Shown one piece after another: positions 20,092 to 29,583 of a stretch of 64,000 nt of DNA (its first letter is position 1; each line of letters begins with the position of its first letter). Below the pieces are notes generated by a model that worked only from the letters and a program-made list of their open reading frames with translations, did not search any database and had not been told where the DNA came from. The position numbers and the translations under genes are program-made. Origin of the DNA: Nonomuraea candida. GTDB lineage: Bacteria > Actinomycetota > Actinomycetes > Streptosporangiales > Streptosporangiaceae. Location: the NCBI RefSeq assembly GCF_000725485.1, contig NZ_JOAG01000012.1:62001-126000 (forward strand), read 5' to 3'.

Positions 20092-20436
20092 ATGTTCCGT
20101 CACAGGCGTGGACGCAAGGGTGGCGACGGGCCGCGCTTCTCCTACAAGCCGAGCCGTCGCCGGTGGTGGTGGCAGAAGCCCGAGCCCTTCGACGAGGAGG
20201 AGTTCCTGTCGGAGCGGCGCGAGGAGCAGTTGTGGCGGGTCGCCTGGTGGCAGCAGGGGTGGGGCGTGTGGCCCGGCGACGCCGACCCTCTCACCACCCC
20301 ACCCGTCTACACCACCGCGAACATCCCCATCGGTGACTCGCAGACCGCCATGTGCTGGGCGGCCGGGGTCGTGCCGCCGAACCCGCTCAACCACCTTCGC
20401 TGCTCATACCGGGGAGATCCGGCCGCACCGTTCTAG
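20092..20436 (+). CDS. Hypothetical Trp-rich small protein
   Basis: 114 residues from ATG 20092 (MFRHRRGRKGG). It has a basic N-terminus, a WWWQKP motif, an acidic patch FDEEEFL, then several more Trp (RVAWWQQGWGVWPG). No signal or membrane helix. I recognise no family. Codon use is GC3-rich like the neighbours, supporting a real gene. There is no Shine-Dalgarno; GATGCT sits 6 nt before ATG, a near match to a leaderless -10. Its stop shares bases with the stop of the convergent gene at 20433. Confidence 0.65.
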   Translation: MFRHRRGRKGGDGPRFSYKPSRRRWWWQKPEPFDEEEFLSERREEQLWRVAWWQQGWGVWPGDADPLTTPPVYTTANIPIGDSQTAMCWAAGVVPPNPLNHLRCSYRGDPAAPF

Positions 20437-20900
20437 GTGACCGGCTCGGGGCGCTCGCAGTCCACGCGGGCACTGCTCGTCTCCTCCGTCACCTTGAAGG
20501 CCTCCCCGTTGACGAACTGGCCGCCTATGGAGGCTTTCGCGCGATAGAGCCCGTCTCGGCAGACGGGGGCCAGCAGCACGTAGGAATGGCCGAGGCCCGG
20601 CGGATCGAAGTAGGAGTCGTGCGCTACTTCATACCAGTCCGCGAAGAAGCCATCCTTGTGCTCGATCGAGATCCTCGCCATGAAGTGGGCGATGACCTTG
20701 CGGTCACACGTGACGTGAAGGGTGGCCCTGACCTTCGGGGCCGCGATGGCGAACCGCACGGCCACCGGCGGCCTCCAGGAGTTCTGGCAGCCGTGCTCGC
20801 CTTCGGGGTGACTGGAGCCGACGCCCACGGGGGCGCATCCCGCCGGAGCGGCGGCCAAGCTCGCAGCCGTCACCAACGTGACGGCCCATGTGATCGACAT
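20433..20900 (-). CDS. Secreted hypothetical protein
   Basis: 155 residues from ATG 20900 with AGGAAGG 5 nt upstream, which favours this start over longer ones. Signal peptide about 1-22 (MSITWAVTLVTAASLAAAPA). A Cys immediately after (AGC) could be a weak lipobox. The mature domain has 4-5 Cys and beta-rich segments (VRFAIAAPKVRATLHVTCDR, FFADWYEVAHDSYFDPPG). I do not recognise the family. Convergent with the Trp-rich gene, overlapping by 4 nt at CTAG. Confidence 0.7.
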   Translation of the reverse strand: MSITWAVTLVTAASLAAAPAGCAPVGVGSSHPEGEHGCQNSWRPPVAVRFAIAAPKVRATLHVTCDRKVIAHFMARISIEHKDGFFADWYEVAHDSYFDPPGLGHSYVLLAPVCRDGLYRAKASIGGQFVNGEAFKVTEETSSARVDCERPEPVT

Positions 20901-21052
20901 ACGGACCTTCCTGCCGGGGTTGATCGACGCCCGACAGGCTAATGTGTTCGAACGCATAAGGTGTTCGACTATTCACAATGTGTCATCTTGTGGCCCGTGA
21001 GCTGGGCTTGTGATAGGCGGAGTCGCGTCCGGGGAGGGCGGCGAGCGGGGCT

Positions 21053-22813
21053 TCAGGGGAGGACGACGCGGGGGCTGTCCGTCAGGGGCGGGAGGAGGGT
21101 CCAGGTGCGGGCCGGGGAGAGGGGCTGGGTGGTCAGCAGGACGCCCGAGCTCGACCGTTCCGCCACCAGGCGGCCTCCGTACACCTCCCCCGACACCGGC
21201 GTGACCACCACCGCGAAGTCGCCCTTCGCCCTGAGTTTCACCACCCGCGTGCGACCGGCGGGGATCTCCACGTCGAACGGCTCCTGAGCCGTTCCCTTCC
21301 CCGGCATCACCTGCACCCGCACCTTGCCGGGCCGGTCGCCGAGCGCCGTCAGGAGGAGCTGGGAGCCGGTGGCGTTGCGGGCCACGGCGCTGCCCAGCTC
21401 CAGGGACGGGGTGCCGGCCGTGAAGGCGACGTCCGGGCGGGTGCCGGTGCCGGTCGAGACGAGGCCGGCCACGATCGGGGCGGGCGAGGTGAGGACGAGG
21501 GCGGCGGCGGAGCCGGCCACGCCGGTGGTGACGTCGAGGGCGACCACGCTGCCGGCGGGCACGTCCAGCGTCTCCCGGCCCTTCATCGCGTACTCGGCCT
21601 CCTCGCTCACCGCCTTGATCTGCACGACGGCGTCCGTCTCGCCGGGGGCCGCGATCAGGAGCCTGCGCACGCCGCCGCCTCCGGGGATGCCGGGCACGAC
21701 CATGCGCGTCGCCGGCAGTGCGGCCGGCGGGAGCCAGTCCACGCCGCCGGTCTCCAGGGTCGTCCTGGCGGCCACGGCGACGCGGCCGAAGGCGGTGGTG
21801 ACGCTGAGGGCCATCACGTCGGCGGACGGGGCCAGCGTCTTGAGGTCGATCTCCCTGTGCTCCCCCGGCGCGATCTCCAGGCCGATGCCGGCGTCGCCGG
21901 AGACCCGGCCCTCGGCCGCGTACACCTGGACGTCCACCAGCGCCGCCGCCTTGTCGGCGTTCGTGAGGTGCAGGCGCACCTCGGCGTTGGCCGGCCCCGG
22001 GCCCACCAGCCAGGTCTCGGCGGCGGGCTCCGTGCAGCGGACCCCGGCCAGGCCGCGGCCCGCGCCCCTGGTGACGCGGGTGAGGTAGCCGGCCTCCAGG
22101 CCGCCGGGGCCGGTGGTGACGTACGGCTTGCCGTCCTCCATGGTCTCGCTGTTCAGCGAGCCCGGCAGGTACACGTTGACCTGCTCGCCCTTCGTCCCCG
22201 GGCAGACCGCGGTGACCGACTCCACGGCGACCTTCATAGGGGTGGCCGGCGGGGGCGGGGCAGGGGTGGGTCTGGTGACGTACGCGATGGCGTACGTGAC
22301 GAGCAGGGACACGACGACCAGCGACAGCAGCCCGAACCGGTGCTCCAGGAACGTCCCGGCCCGGCCCCCGCCCCGATGCCGCCGCCCGCGCTCCCCGGCG
22401 GCCCCGCTCCCGCCCGGAGGCCGGCCCGGCGTCCCGGGATCGTCCGCGCCCGTCCCGAACGGCGGCTGACCCGGCGTCCCCGAGCCGGCCACGCCCGATT
22501 CGAACAGCGACCGGCCTCGCGCTGCCGGGCTGCCCGTGCCCGGACCGGGCGACGGCGCACCGCCGAAGGCCGGGCCGGTGGGAGGCGCGGCGTCGAAGGC
22601 CGGGCCCGTGGGAGGCGCACCGCCGAAGGCCGGGCCCGTGGAAGGCGCACCGCCGAAGGCCGGGCCCGTGGAAGGCGCGGCGTCGAAGGCGGGACCCGCC
22701 GAAGGTTCGGGGGCGAGGGCGGTGGGGGACTGGTCGACGGAGGTGGGGGGCGGCGGGGTGGGGTCGGTCGCGCCGCGGGTCTTGCGGCGGCTGCCCGCTC
22801 TCGGCTTCCTCAT
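21053..22813 (-). CDS. DUF5719 membrane-anchored extracytoplasmic protein
   Basis: 586 residues from ATG 22813, which overlaps the stop of the glycosyltransferase upstream (ATGA). N-terminal ~160 residues are cytoplasmic, disordered and Pro/Gly-rich, with a ten-residue repeat (GPAFGGAPST) x5. One helix follows (LLSLVVVSLLVTYAIAYV, about 170-187), then a ~390-residue extracytoplasmic beta-rich DUF5719 region. Function unknown; it is always found with a large GT2-membrane fusion, as here, so a partner in envelope glycan assembly is likely. Confidence 0.85.
   Translation of the reverse strand: MRKPRAGSRRKTRGATDPTPPPPTSVDQSPTALAPEPSAGPAFDAAPSTGPAFGGAPSTGPAFGGAPPTGPAFDAAPPTGPAFGGAPSPGPGTGSPAARGRSLFESGVAGSGTPGQPPFGTGADDPGTPGRPPGGSGAAGERGRRHRGGGRAGTFLEHRFGLLSLVVVSLLVTYAIAYVTRPTPAPPPPATPMKVAVESVTAVCPGTKGEQVNVYLPGSLNSETMEDGKPYVTTGPGGLEAGYLTRVTRGAGRGLAGVRCTEPAAETWLVGPGPANAEVRLHLTNADKAAALVDVQVYAAEGRVSGDAGIGLEIAPGEHREIDLKTLAPSADVMALSVTTAFGRVAVAARTTLETGGVDWLPPAALPATRMVVPGIPGGGGVRRLLIAAPGETDAVVQIKAVSEEAEYAMKGRETLDVPAGSVVALDVTTGVAGSAAALVLTSPAPIVAGLVSTGTGTRPDVAFTAGTPSLELGSAVARNATGSQLLLTALGDRPGKVRVQVMPGKGTAQEPFDVEIPAGRTRVVKLRAKGDFAVVVTPVSGEVYGGRLVAERSSSGVLLTTQPLSPARTWTLLPPLTDSPRVVLP
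22561..22710 (-). repeat. 30-bp in-frame tandem repeat in the DUF5719 gene
   Basis: Units begin at 22561, 22591, 22621, 22651 and 22681; each encodes ten residues of the GPAF(GG/DA)AP(P/S)T type. Confidence 0.9.
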
Positions 22814-25758
22814 CGCGAGCCCGCCAGTGCCATCGCGGGCGCCTCCGCGCTCTCCTGCCGGCGCCGGCCAGGCGCCGCCATCAGCGCCGCCACCAGCACC
22901 AGCGCGCCCTGGACGCACAACCACGGCGTGTGCAGGACGCTCACCGGCTGGGCCGGCACGCGGGTGACCGGCTCGGCCAGCCGCCACAGGCCGCCCGCCT
23001 CCGACAGGCTCATGCGTTCCAGCGACGGCTGGGAGTCGAGCGTCCTGGCCAGTTCGGGGGTGACCGGCGGCGCCACGGCCACCAGCCCGATGCCCTGCTG
23101 GGCCAGCGTGGCGGCGTCTCCGCCGCGACCGCCGATGAGGCCCTGCGCCGCCCCGCCGATCCGGGCGCGCGCCTCGGATCCGGTGGGCAGCTCCGCCTCG
23201 CCGAGCAGCGGCGTACGCCCGTGCAGCACGGTGAACGCCGACCCTTCGATGACCAGCGTCCGCTCCCCCTGGGTGGAGTGGGCGGCGGCGAGCGCGGGCA
23301 GCACGTCGGGGGCGTTGCCGACGAGCGGCCCGCGTACGCCGTCGACGATCCAGAATCCGGCGGCCAGCAGCGGCGTGCTGAACGCCACCGCCGCCACGGC
23401 GGTCGCTCCCAGCCGCCGCAGCCCGCCCCCGGCGCGCAGTTCGGCCAGGCGGTGGGCGGTCAGGCCGACGAGGACCACCAGCCCGGTCCCGGCGACGGCG
23501 AGCGGCACGCCGGGCCAGGCGGGCGCGCCTGCGACGGTGATGCGGCTGACCAGGACGGCCGCCAGCATGCCGTACAGGGCGACGCCCCAGCCGACGGCGA
23601 CGATCAGGCGCTGGCGGCGCATGAGCAGCGCGGCCAGCGCGGCGGCCAGCAGGCCCGCCGTCACCCAGAACGGCGGCAGCCCCGGCCCTCCCGGGCTGAG
23701 GGCGACCAGCGACTCGGGGGCGAGGGACGGGTCCACCAGGGCCGGGTCGTGCAGCCCGGCCTCCAGGAGCAGCCGGCCCGGGTCCGTCACCAGCCCGGCC
23801 GACCAGGGCAGCAGGAGCACCGGCGGCAGGGCGAGCGCGATGAGCACGGACACGCCGTGCGGGCCGCCCAGACCACGCAGAGCGCTGAGCCCGCGCAGCC
23901 CGCCAGGACCGCGCGAGCCGCGCCGTCCGGGCGGGCCGTCCTGGCCGGCGCCGCTGTCCGTGCCGACGAGGGAGCCGATGGCCGTGCTGTCGCCGGCGAC
24001 AGCGTTCGCGACCGTGCGGGTGACGGCGAGCGCGCCCAGCACCGCCGGCACCGCGACCAGCAGGTACGTCAGCGGCACGAACGCCGTCCCCACCGCCAGC
24101 ATCAGCCCCAGCCCCCACGCGGCCCGCCGGGCCCGGCGCGGGTCGGGAGACAGCAGGATGACCCCGAGCAGCCAGGCGTACACCGGGACCAGCACGAAGA
24201 CGACGGCCGTCCCCAGCCGCCCGCCCGAGACGGCCCCGGTCGCGACGGGCAGCAGCGCGTACGTCCCCGCCGCCCACGCCCGGGCGGGCACCGAGGGGAT
24301 GAGGTGCCGCGTGGCCAGGTAGGCGGTCGCGCCCGCCAGCGGCACCGACCCCAGCAGCAGCACCGACACCGCCACCCACGTCTTGCCGAACGCGAGCGTG
24401 GACAGCGCGGCGACCACGGCCACGTACGGGGGCGCCGGGGCGGTCGAGCCGAGCCCGACGTCGTGGAAGCCCTCGACGTAGAACGCCCACAGGTCGCCCG
24501 CGTCGCCGGTCACCGGCACCAGCGCGCCCCCGCCGAGCCGTTCGCCGCCGAGGACCGAGCGCTCGGCGACCAGGGAGACGACGGTCAGCGCGAACATGAG
24601 GATGACGCCGGGGCGGCCGAGGAAGCGCTGGAAGGCGCCGGTGTCGGACGGCGGGGCGGCGTCCTCGCCCTCGGAGGCGGCGCCCGAGTGGTGGTGCCGG
24701 CCGGCCGCGTCGACCGGGCCCTGGCCGGCGAGGAAGCTCTGCACCATGTCGGTGACCCGCCGGTAGGCGGCGCGCCGGGGGGTCATGAGCCGTTTGATCC
24801 GGTTGTAGCCGTTCTTGCGGCCGTGATGGCGGGCCCGCCGGGCGCGCATCAGCCGGAAGGGGTGCGCCAGGATCGAGGCCATGGCCACGACCTCGTCCAG
24901 CGCGTTGGCGGGCTGTTTGCTGACGATGAACAGCAGCGTGCGGAAGGCCGAGCCGGTCACGTTCCGCAGCAGGGCCCAGAGCATGGCGCGGAACGGCAGG
25001 TTCGCCATGACCACGAAGATCGCGTTGCGCCGGTCGAGGCGGCGCGGATGGTCGCCGCTGACCGCGATGCGCCGCCGCCGGCGGGCCGCCGCCTCGGCGT
25101 GCCAGGCCACGGCGGAGGTCACGGCCAGCACCTTGTGCCCGGCGTTGCGCACCCGCCAGCACAGGTCGAGGTCGTCGCGGAACAGCGGGAAGAACGGGTC
25201 GAGCCCGCCGGCCTGCTCCCACACGTCGCGCCTGATCAGCATCCCGGCGGTGGACACCGACAGCACCTCGCGGGTGCCGTCGTGCTGCCCCTGGTCGAAC
25301 TCGCGCGGCTCCAGCCCCGTGTCCCTGCGCCCGGTGCGGCCCACGGTCACGCCGATCTCCAGCAGCCGCCTGCGGTCGAGCCAGTCGAGCAGCTTGGGCC
25401 CGAGCACGGCGGCCTTGGGGTCCTCCTCGGCCGCGCGCAGCAGCGCCTCCAGCGCGCGCCGGTCGGGGGCGCAGTCGTCGTGGAGCAGCCAGATCCATTC
25501 GTCACGCCCGGCCGGCGGCAGCTTCGCGAGCGCCTCGGCGACCGACTCGCCGAAGCCGGTGGAGCGGGGCAGGGAGAACACGTTGCCGGGGCCGAGCGCC
25601 TGGGCCAGCAGGTCGGCCGAGCCGTCCCTGCTGCCGTTGTCGACGCCCGCGACCCGGTCCGGCCTGCGGCTCTGGCTGACCAGCGCGCGCAGCGTCTCCC
25701 CGAGCCAGCGCGCACCGTCGTGGGCGACGACGATCGCGGTGACGTGGGGTCGGGACAT
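22810..25758 (-). CDS. Large GT2 glycosyltransferase with multi-pass membrane domain
   Basis: 982 residues from ATG 25758. The N-terminal GT2 domain (about 1-280) contains VTAIVVAHDGARWLGETLRA, VDNGSRDGSADLL, the DxD-like LLHDDCAPD and the acceptor region FPLFRDDLDLCWRVRNAGH. A basic stretch (MRARRARHHGRKNGYNRIKR) follows, then about twelve helices and a C-terminal extracytoplasmic part. It probably transfers sugars at the membrane during cell-envelope polysaccharide synthesis; donor and acceptor are unknown. It is coupled to DUF5719 downstream by a 4-nt overlap. Confidence 0.9.
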   Translation of the reverse strand: MSRPHVTAIVVAHDGARWLGETLRALVSQSRRPDRVAGVDNGSRDGSADLLAQALGPGNVFSLPRSTGFGESVAEALAKLPPAGRDEWIWLLHDDCAPDRRALEALLRAAEEDPKAAVLGPKLLDWLDRRRLLEIGVTVGRTGRRDTGLEPREFDQGQHDGTREVLSVSTAGMLIRRDVWEQAGGLDPFFPLFRDDLDLCWRVRNAGHKVLAVTSAVAWHAEAAARRRRRIAVSGDHPRRLDRRNAIFVVMANLPFRAMLWALLRNVTGSAFRTLLFIVSKQPANALDEVVAMASILAHPFRLMRARRARHHGRKNGYNRIKRLMTPRRAAYRRVTDMVQSFLAGQGPVDAAGRHHHSGAASEGEDAAPPSDTGAFQRFLGRPGVILMFALTVVSLVAERSVLGGERLGGGALVPVTGDAGDLWAFYVEGFHDVGLGSTAPAPPYVAVVAALSTLAFGKTWVAVSVLLLGSVPLAGATAYLATRHLIPSVPARAWAAGTYALLPVATGAVSGGRLGTAVVFVLVPVYAWLLGVILLSPDPRRARRAAWGLGLMLAVGTAFVPLTYLLVAVPAVLGALAVTRTVANAVAGDSTAIGSLVGTDSGAGQDGPPGRRGSRGPGGLRGLSALRGLGGPHGVSVLIALALPPVLLLPWSAGLVTDPGRLLLEAGLHDPALVDPSLAPESLVALSPGGPGLPPFWVTAGLLAAALAALLMRRQRLIVAVGWGVALYGMLAAVLVSRITVAGAPAWPGVPLAVAGTGLVVLVGLTAHRLAELRAGGGLRRLGATAVAAVAFSTPLLAAGFWIVDGVRGPLVGNAPDVLPALAAAHSTQGERTLVIEGSAFTVLHGRTPLLGEAELPTGSEARARIGGAAQGLIGGRGGDAATLAQQGIGLVAVAPPVTPELARTLDSQPSLERMSLSEAGGLWRLAEPVTRVPAQPVSVLHTPWLCVQGALVLVAALMAAPGRRRQESAEAPAMALAGSR

Positions 25759-25845
25759 GGGCGGGTGGCTCCTGGGGGTCGTCGGCCCGGGCGATGATCA
25801 GGCGGCCCCACGATACATGCGCAAGCCGTTCAGAAGATGCGAAAA

Positions 25846-25871
25846 GGGTCACACGGCTGACCGCGTGACCC
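25846..25871 (-). terminator. Terminator of whiB
   Basis: GGGTCAC/GTGACCC arms extended by CGG/CCG across one mismatch, with a 4-nt loop. On the minus strand it is followed by CTTTTC. It lies 16 nt past the whiB stop. Confidence 0.8.
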
Positions 25872-25886
25872 CTTCCCCCCTTATCA

Positions 25887-26147
25887 CTACACCGCCTGGC
25901 GTTTGATCCGTCTGCGCTCCCGCTCGGACAACCCACCCCAGATGCCGAACCGCTCATCGTGCTCGAGTGCGTATTCCAGGCACTCGGCACGGACCTCGCA
26001 CGATCGGCAGACCTTCTTGGCCTCTCGGGTGGAGCCGCCCTTCTCCGGGAAGAACGCCTCCGGATCAGTCTGCGCGCACAACGCACGCTCCTGCCAGCCG
26101 AGTTCTTCAGCGTCAAGCTGATCCTGTGCGATGACCGGATCGGTCAC
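25887..26147 (-). CDS. whiB: WhiB-family iron-sulfur regulator
   Basis: 86 residues from GTG 26147, with GGGAGGTG 4 nt upstream. Four Fe-S ligands C24, C47, C50 and C56 (C-x22-C-x2-C-x5-C), then the GIWGG turn and basic DNA-contacting tail ERERRRIKRQAV. By size and neighbourhood it fits the WhiB/WhiB2 (WhmD) group that controls septation and sporulation with WhiA and sigma factors. Transcribed alone, ending in a terminator. Upstream lie three palindromes (26226-26252). Confidence 0.95.
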   Translation of the reverse strand: MTDPVIAQDQLDAEELGWQERALCAQTDPEAFFPEKGGSTREAKKVCRSCEVRAECLEYALEHDERFGIWGGLSERERRRIKRQAV

Positions 26148-26225
26148 TGCACACCTCCCTGCCGCCCGCCCGCAATGGAGCCCCCCATGGACGCCTTCCT
26201 TACTACCCACCCACGGGAAGGCGTA

Positions 26226-26252
26226 ACAACATGGTTGTAATTACACGCGTGT
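26226..26252. promoter_or_regulatory. Three overlapping palindromes upstream of whiB
   Basis: ACAAC-ATG-GTTGT (26226-26238), TGTAATTACA (26236-26245) and ACACGCGTGT (26243-26252) are perfect inverted repeats in an AT-richer island 79-105 bp before the whiB start. Candidate operator; the regulator is unknown. Confidence 0.45.
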
Positions 26253-26406
26253 GCCGCACGTGCCGTCAAGCGGCATGCAGCTATCCGGGGAAAGACCAGA
26301 TCTCGCCCCGGTGTGCTCGGCATGTCAAGTTCGCACCGGGCCGACGCCTTACGGGCAGGGCATCGGCCTGGCTCGTTCAACGCTGTCAGCGGTCGGAACC
26401 GTACCA

Positions 26407-26427
26407 GGGCGGGATAGACGCCCGCCC
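26407..26427 (-). terminator. Candidate terminator hairpin
   Basis: Perfect GGGCGGG/CCCGCCC arms with a 7-nt loop, 39 nt past the stop of the gene at 26466; no U-tract. Confidence 0.5.
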
Positions 26428-26465
26428 GTGGCCCACCTTCTCTCTAGCCGTTCATTGCCGGTCCG

Positions 26466-28475
26466 TTACCTGCGTGGCTCGTTGGGGGTGTATATGGCTG
26501 TTGGGTCGATCGGGTCGTCCCCGGGACCGCGCTGGTCGCCGAAGGCGCCCCCGCCGAACTGCGCCGGGTCCAGGCGCATCGTCGACTCGCCCTGCTGCTC
26601 CGGCCAGCCGCCCTGCTGCTGGTGCTGCTGGGGCTGCTGCTGGTGCTGCGGGGCCTGGTGGGTGGGCTGGTACTGGCCCTGCTGCGGCTCGTAGCCACCG
26701 TGCTGCTGCTGGTGCTGCTGCGGGGCCTGGTGCTGGGGCTGGGCGGGCTGCTGCGGGTGGCCGAACGGGTCGTCGTACGGCCTGGCGGCGGGCTGGGCGC
26801 CGTACTCGGGGGCGCCGGCGCTCGACTGGTACGTCTCCGCCTGCTGGTAGGCGTCCATCAGCTGCTGCGAGCGCGGGTCCACGGGCGGGTCGGGCTCCTG
26901 GTAGGCCGGCGGAGCGGCGTACTCCTGGCCCGAGTAGCCGGTGAACGGCTGGCCGGCCTGCTGCTGCTGGGCCCCCTGCTGCTGGTCGAAGGCGCTCTGG
27001 CCGTAGTACGACGGCTGCTGCTGGCCGAACTGGGGCTCCGGGGCCGGGGGGTAGGGCACGTTCGGCGCGGTCTCGCCCGTGGGGTACGGGTCGGACGCCG
27101 GGGCGTAGGGGTTGGCCTGCTCGTTCACCGGGGGCGGCGCGTACGGGTTGGCCTGCTCGCTCGCGGCCGCCGCCGGGAACGCCTGATCGTTCGCGGGGGG
27201 CGCGTACGGGTTCGGGCTGGGCTGACCGTACAGGTTCGGCTGGCTGTCGGCCGGGACGTACGGGGCCGGGGTGTACTCGCCGGCCGGCGGGGTGGTGTAC
27301 TCCTGGACCGGCGGCATCGTGGCGGTCGCGGGCGAGGTGTCCGACGGGGTGTATCCCTGGCCGTAGCCCTGCGGGGCGTAGGGCTCGGGCTCGGGCTGCT
27401 GCTGGTCGGAGGGTGCGGCGGGCAGTGCGCCCCGGATCTGCGGCTGCGGGCTGTAGGCCGCCGCGGCCTGCGGCTCGGGCGCGCCGCCGAAGCTGGGGGG
27501 CTGCTGGCCGTACCCGGGGGTGGAGGGCGGCTGCTGGGCGTAGGCCGCGGGCTGCTGCTGGTCGTGGCCGGGAGCCTGCGGGGCCTGCTGCGCGTAACCG
27601 GGGGTGGAGGGCGGCTGCTGCGCGTAGCCCGGGGTGGAGGGCGGCTGCTGGCCGTAGCCGGGGGCCTGCTGGGGCTGCTGGCCGTGGGGCTGCTGCGGGT
27701 CCTGCACGCCCGACGGGGGCTGCTGGCCGTACCCCGGCTGCTGGTCGGCCGGGGCCTGGCCGTAGCCGGGCTGCTGGTCGGGCTGGCCGAAGCCCTGGCC
27801 CGTGGGGGGCTGCTGTGCGTAGCCCGGCTGCTGCTGGTCCTGGGGACCGCCGAAACCGGGCTGCTGCTGGCCGAAGCCGGGCTGGGGACCGCCGGGGCCA
27901 CCGGGGCCGCCAGGGCCGCCGTAGCCGGGGCCCGGCTGGGGCTGGCCCTGGGGGCCGTACTGCTGCTGCTGGGGCTGCTCGCCGAAGAAGCCGCCCTGGG
28001 GGCCGAACTGGCCGTGGTAGACCTGGGCGGCCGGCCGCTCGGGCAGCACCTGCGGGAGCAGGTAGACCAGCGCGATGGCGGTCAGCGCGAGCGTGGGCAC
28101 GCCGAGCAGCACGTACTCGATGGTGGCGCGCGCGCCCGCGCCGGCGAACAGGCCGGACAGCAGCGCCAGCATGCCGAACACCGTGGCCAGGAGCAGGCCG
28201 CCCGCGGCGCCGTACGTGATCGGCTTGGCCTTCGGCGACGGCTCGCCCACCTTGGTGACCAGCAGCACGGAGCCGAGCAGCAGCGCCGTCAGCAGCGGGC
28301 TCGTCAGGCCCGAGAAGTTCGAGGCCGCGCGCTCCGTGAAGGACGACGAGCCGGACGACCCGATCAGCACGTGGCCGATCGCCAGCACCACGTTCATCAA
28401 CCCGGTGACGAGCATGATCCAGGCGGCCGGCTCCTTCAGCCGGGCGACGTCAAGTTTGCTCACAACTACCCCCAT
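26466..28475 (-). CDS. Four-helix membrane protein with long Gln/Pro/Tyr-rich tail
   Basis: 669 residues from ATG 28475 (AAGGG upstream); GTG 28463, with GGGGG before it, is equally possible and would give MSKLDVARLKEP. Four helices in the first ~200 residues (WIMLVTGLMNVVLAIGHVLI, SPLLTALLLGSVLLV, GGLLLATVFGMLALLSGLFA, VPTLALTAIALVYLLPQVL). The remaining ~470 residues are low-complexity, with repeats such as QQPPSTPGYAQQPP and FGQPDQQPGYG. The architecture recalls DUF5336 proteins (mycobacterial 34 kDa antigenic protein), by memory only. Function unknown. Confidence 0.75.
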   Translation of the reverse strand: MGVVVSKLDVARLKEPAAWIMLVTGLMNVVLAIGHVLIGSSGSSSFTERAASNFSGLTSPLLTALLLGSVLLVTKVGEPSPKAKPITYGAAGGLLLATVFGMLALLSGLFAGAGARATIEYVLLGVPTLALTAIALVYLLPQVLPERPAAQVYHGQFGPQGGFFGEQPQQQQYGPQGQPQPGPGYGGPGGPGGPGGPQPGFGQQQPGFGGPQDQQQPGYAQQPPTGQGFGQPDQQPGYGQAPADQQPGYGQQPPSGVQDPQQPHGQQPQQAPGYGQQPPSTPGYAQQPPSTPGYAQQAPQAPGHDQQQPAAYAQQPPSTPGYGQQPPSFGGAPEPQAAAAYSPQPQIRGALPAAPSDQQQPEPEPYAPQGYGQGYTPSDTSPATATMPPVQEYTTPPAGEYTPAPYVPADSQPNLYGQPSPNPYAPPANDQAFPAAAASEQANPYAPPPVNEQANPYAPASDPYPTGETAPNVPYPPAPEPQFGQQQPSYYGQSAFDQQQGAQQQQAGQPFTGYSGQEYAAPPAYQEPDPPVDPRSQQLMDAYQQAETYQSSAGAPEYGAQPAARPYDDPFGHPQQPAQPQHQAPQQHQQQHGGYEPQQGQYQPTHQAPQHQQQPQQHQQQGGWPEQQGESTMRLDPAQFGGGAFGDQRGPGDDPIDPTAIYTPNEPRR

Positions 28476-28644
28476 CGGACCCTTTAGCCCGAAGGGAGTT
28501 TGCCACATCACTGACTCCGCTGCCGGGAGTCCCAGCAACCTCTTCTCTAACAAATCGCCCTATACCTGGAAGTACACCCCCAACAAAAGGCACAAAACAG
28601 GTCCCGAGACAGGGAAGTCAGGGCCCGGTGAAAGACTGGGCCGC

Positions 28645-29583
28645 ATGCACATCGTGTCACTCGCCGGCGGCATCGGCGGCGCCCGATTCCTGCGCGGCCT
28701 GCGCGCCACCGCGCCCGACGCCTCGATCACCGTCATCGGCAACACGGGTGACGACATCACCCTCTACGGCCTGCGGGTCTGCCCCGACCTCGACACCGTC
28801 ATGTACACCCTGGGCAACGGCATCGACGAGGAGCAGGGCTGGGGCCGGGCCGGGGAGACCCACGTCGTCAAGGAGGAGCTGGCCGCGTACGGCGTCGAGC
28901 CGCAGTGGTTCGGGCTGGGCGACCGCGACTTCGCCACCCACATCGTGCGCTCCCAGATGCTGGAGGCCGGCTACCCGCTCTCGCAGATCACCCAGGCGCT
29001 CTGCGCCCGCTGGCAGCCGGGCGTGCGGCTGCTGCCGATGAGCGACGACCGCTGCGAGACCCACGTGGTGATCGAGGACGAGCGCGGCAAGCGCGCGATC
29101 CACTTCCAGGAGTGGTGGGTACGCCTGCGCGCCTCCGTGCCGGCCCAGTCGTTCGCCCTGGTCGGGGTCGACTCCGCCAAGCCGGCCCCGGGCGTGCTGG
29201 AGGCCATCGAGCAGGCCGACGTGGTCATCCTGCCGCCGTCCAACCCGGTCGTCAGCATCGGCACGATCCTCCAGGTCCCCGGCATCCGCGAGGCCCTGCT
29301 GCCCAAGACCGTGGTGGGCGTCTCGCCGATCATCGGGGGCGCGCCGCTGCGCGGCATGGCCGACGCCTGCCTGACGGCCATCGGGGTGGAGACGACCGCC
29401 CAGGCCGTGCTGGAGCTCTACGGCTCGGAGCTGATCGACGGCTGGCTGGTGGCCGAGGAGGACGCCGGGGTCGCGCTCGACGGGGTCCGCGTGGTCGCCC
29501 GCCCGATCCTCATGCACGACGCCGGCGCCGCCGCCGACATCGCCCGCACCGCCCTCGACCTCGCCCAGGAGCTGGCCAAGTGA
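28645..29583 (+). CDS. fbiA: F420 biosynthesis phosphotransferase FbiA (CofD)
   Basis: 312 residues from ATG 28645; no clear Shine-Dalgarno. The CofD fold starts [18 protein letters not shown]. Conserved segments include [35 protein letters not shown] and [18 protein letters not shown]. It joins the phosphoenolpyruvyl (or lactyl) phosphate moiety to FO to give dehydro-F420-0 or F420-0. It overlaps fbiB by 4 nt (GTGA), the usual fbiAB operon. FbiC, which makes FO, is encoded 4 kb away. Confidence 0.97.
   Translation: MHIVSLAGGIGGARFLRGLRATAPDASITVIGNTGDDITLYGLRVCPDLDTVMYTLGNGIDEEQGWGRAGETHVVKEELAAYGVEPQWFGLGDRDFATHIVRSQMLEAGYPLSQITQALCARWQPGVRLLPMSDDRCETHVVIEDERGKRAIHFQEWWVRLRASVPAQSFALVGVDSAKPAPGVLEAIEQADVVILPPSNPVVSIGTILQVPGIREALLPKTVVGVSPIIGGAPLRGMADACLTAIGVETTAQAVLELYGSELIDGWLVAEEDAGVALDGVRVVARPILMHDAGAAADIARTALDLAQELAK

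Larger units (their letters stand above)
26148..26465. other. Gene-free region upstream of whiB
   Basis: 318 bp with no supported gene. It holds the whiB 5' region (palindromes at 26226-26252) and, at its far end, a hairpin behind the Q/P-rich membrane protein gene. Confidence 0.7.

Noticed and set aside
21053..25498. A single ~1480-residue reading frame on the minus strand
   Set aside because: Only its 3' part (from ATG 22813) is real (DUF5719). The rest is an Arg/Ala-rich shadow of the glycosyltransferase gene in another frame.
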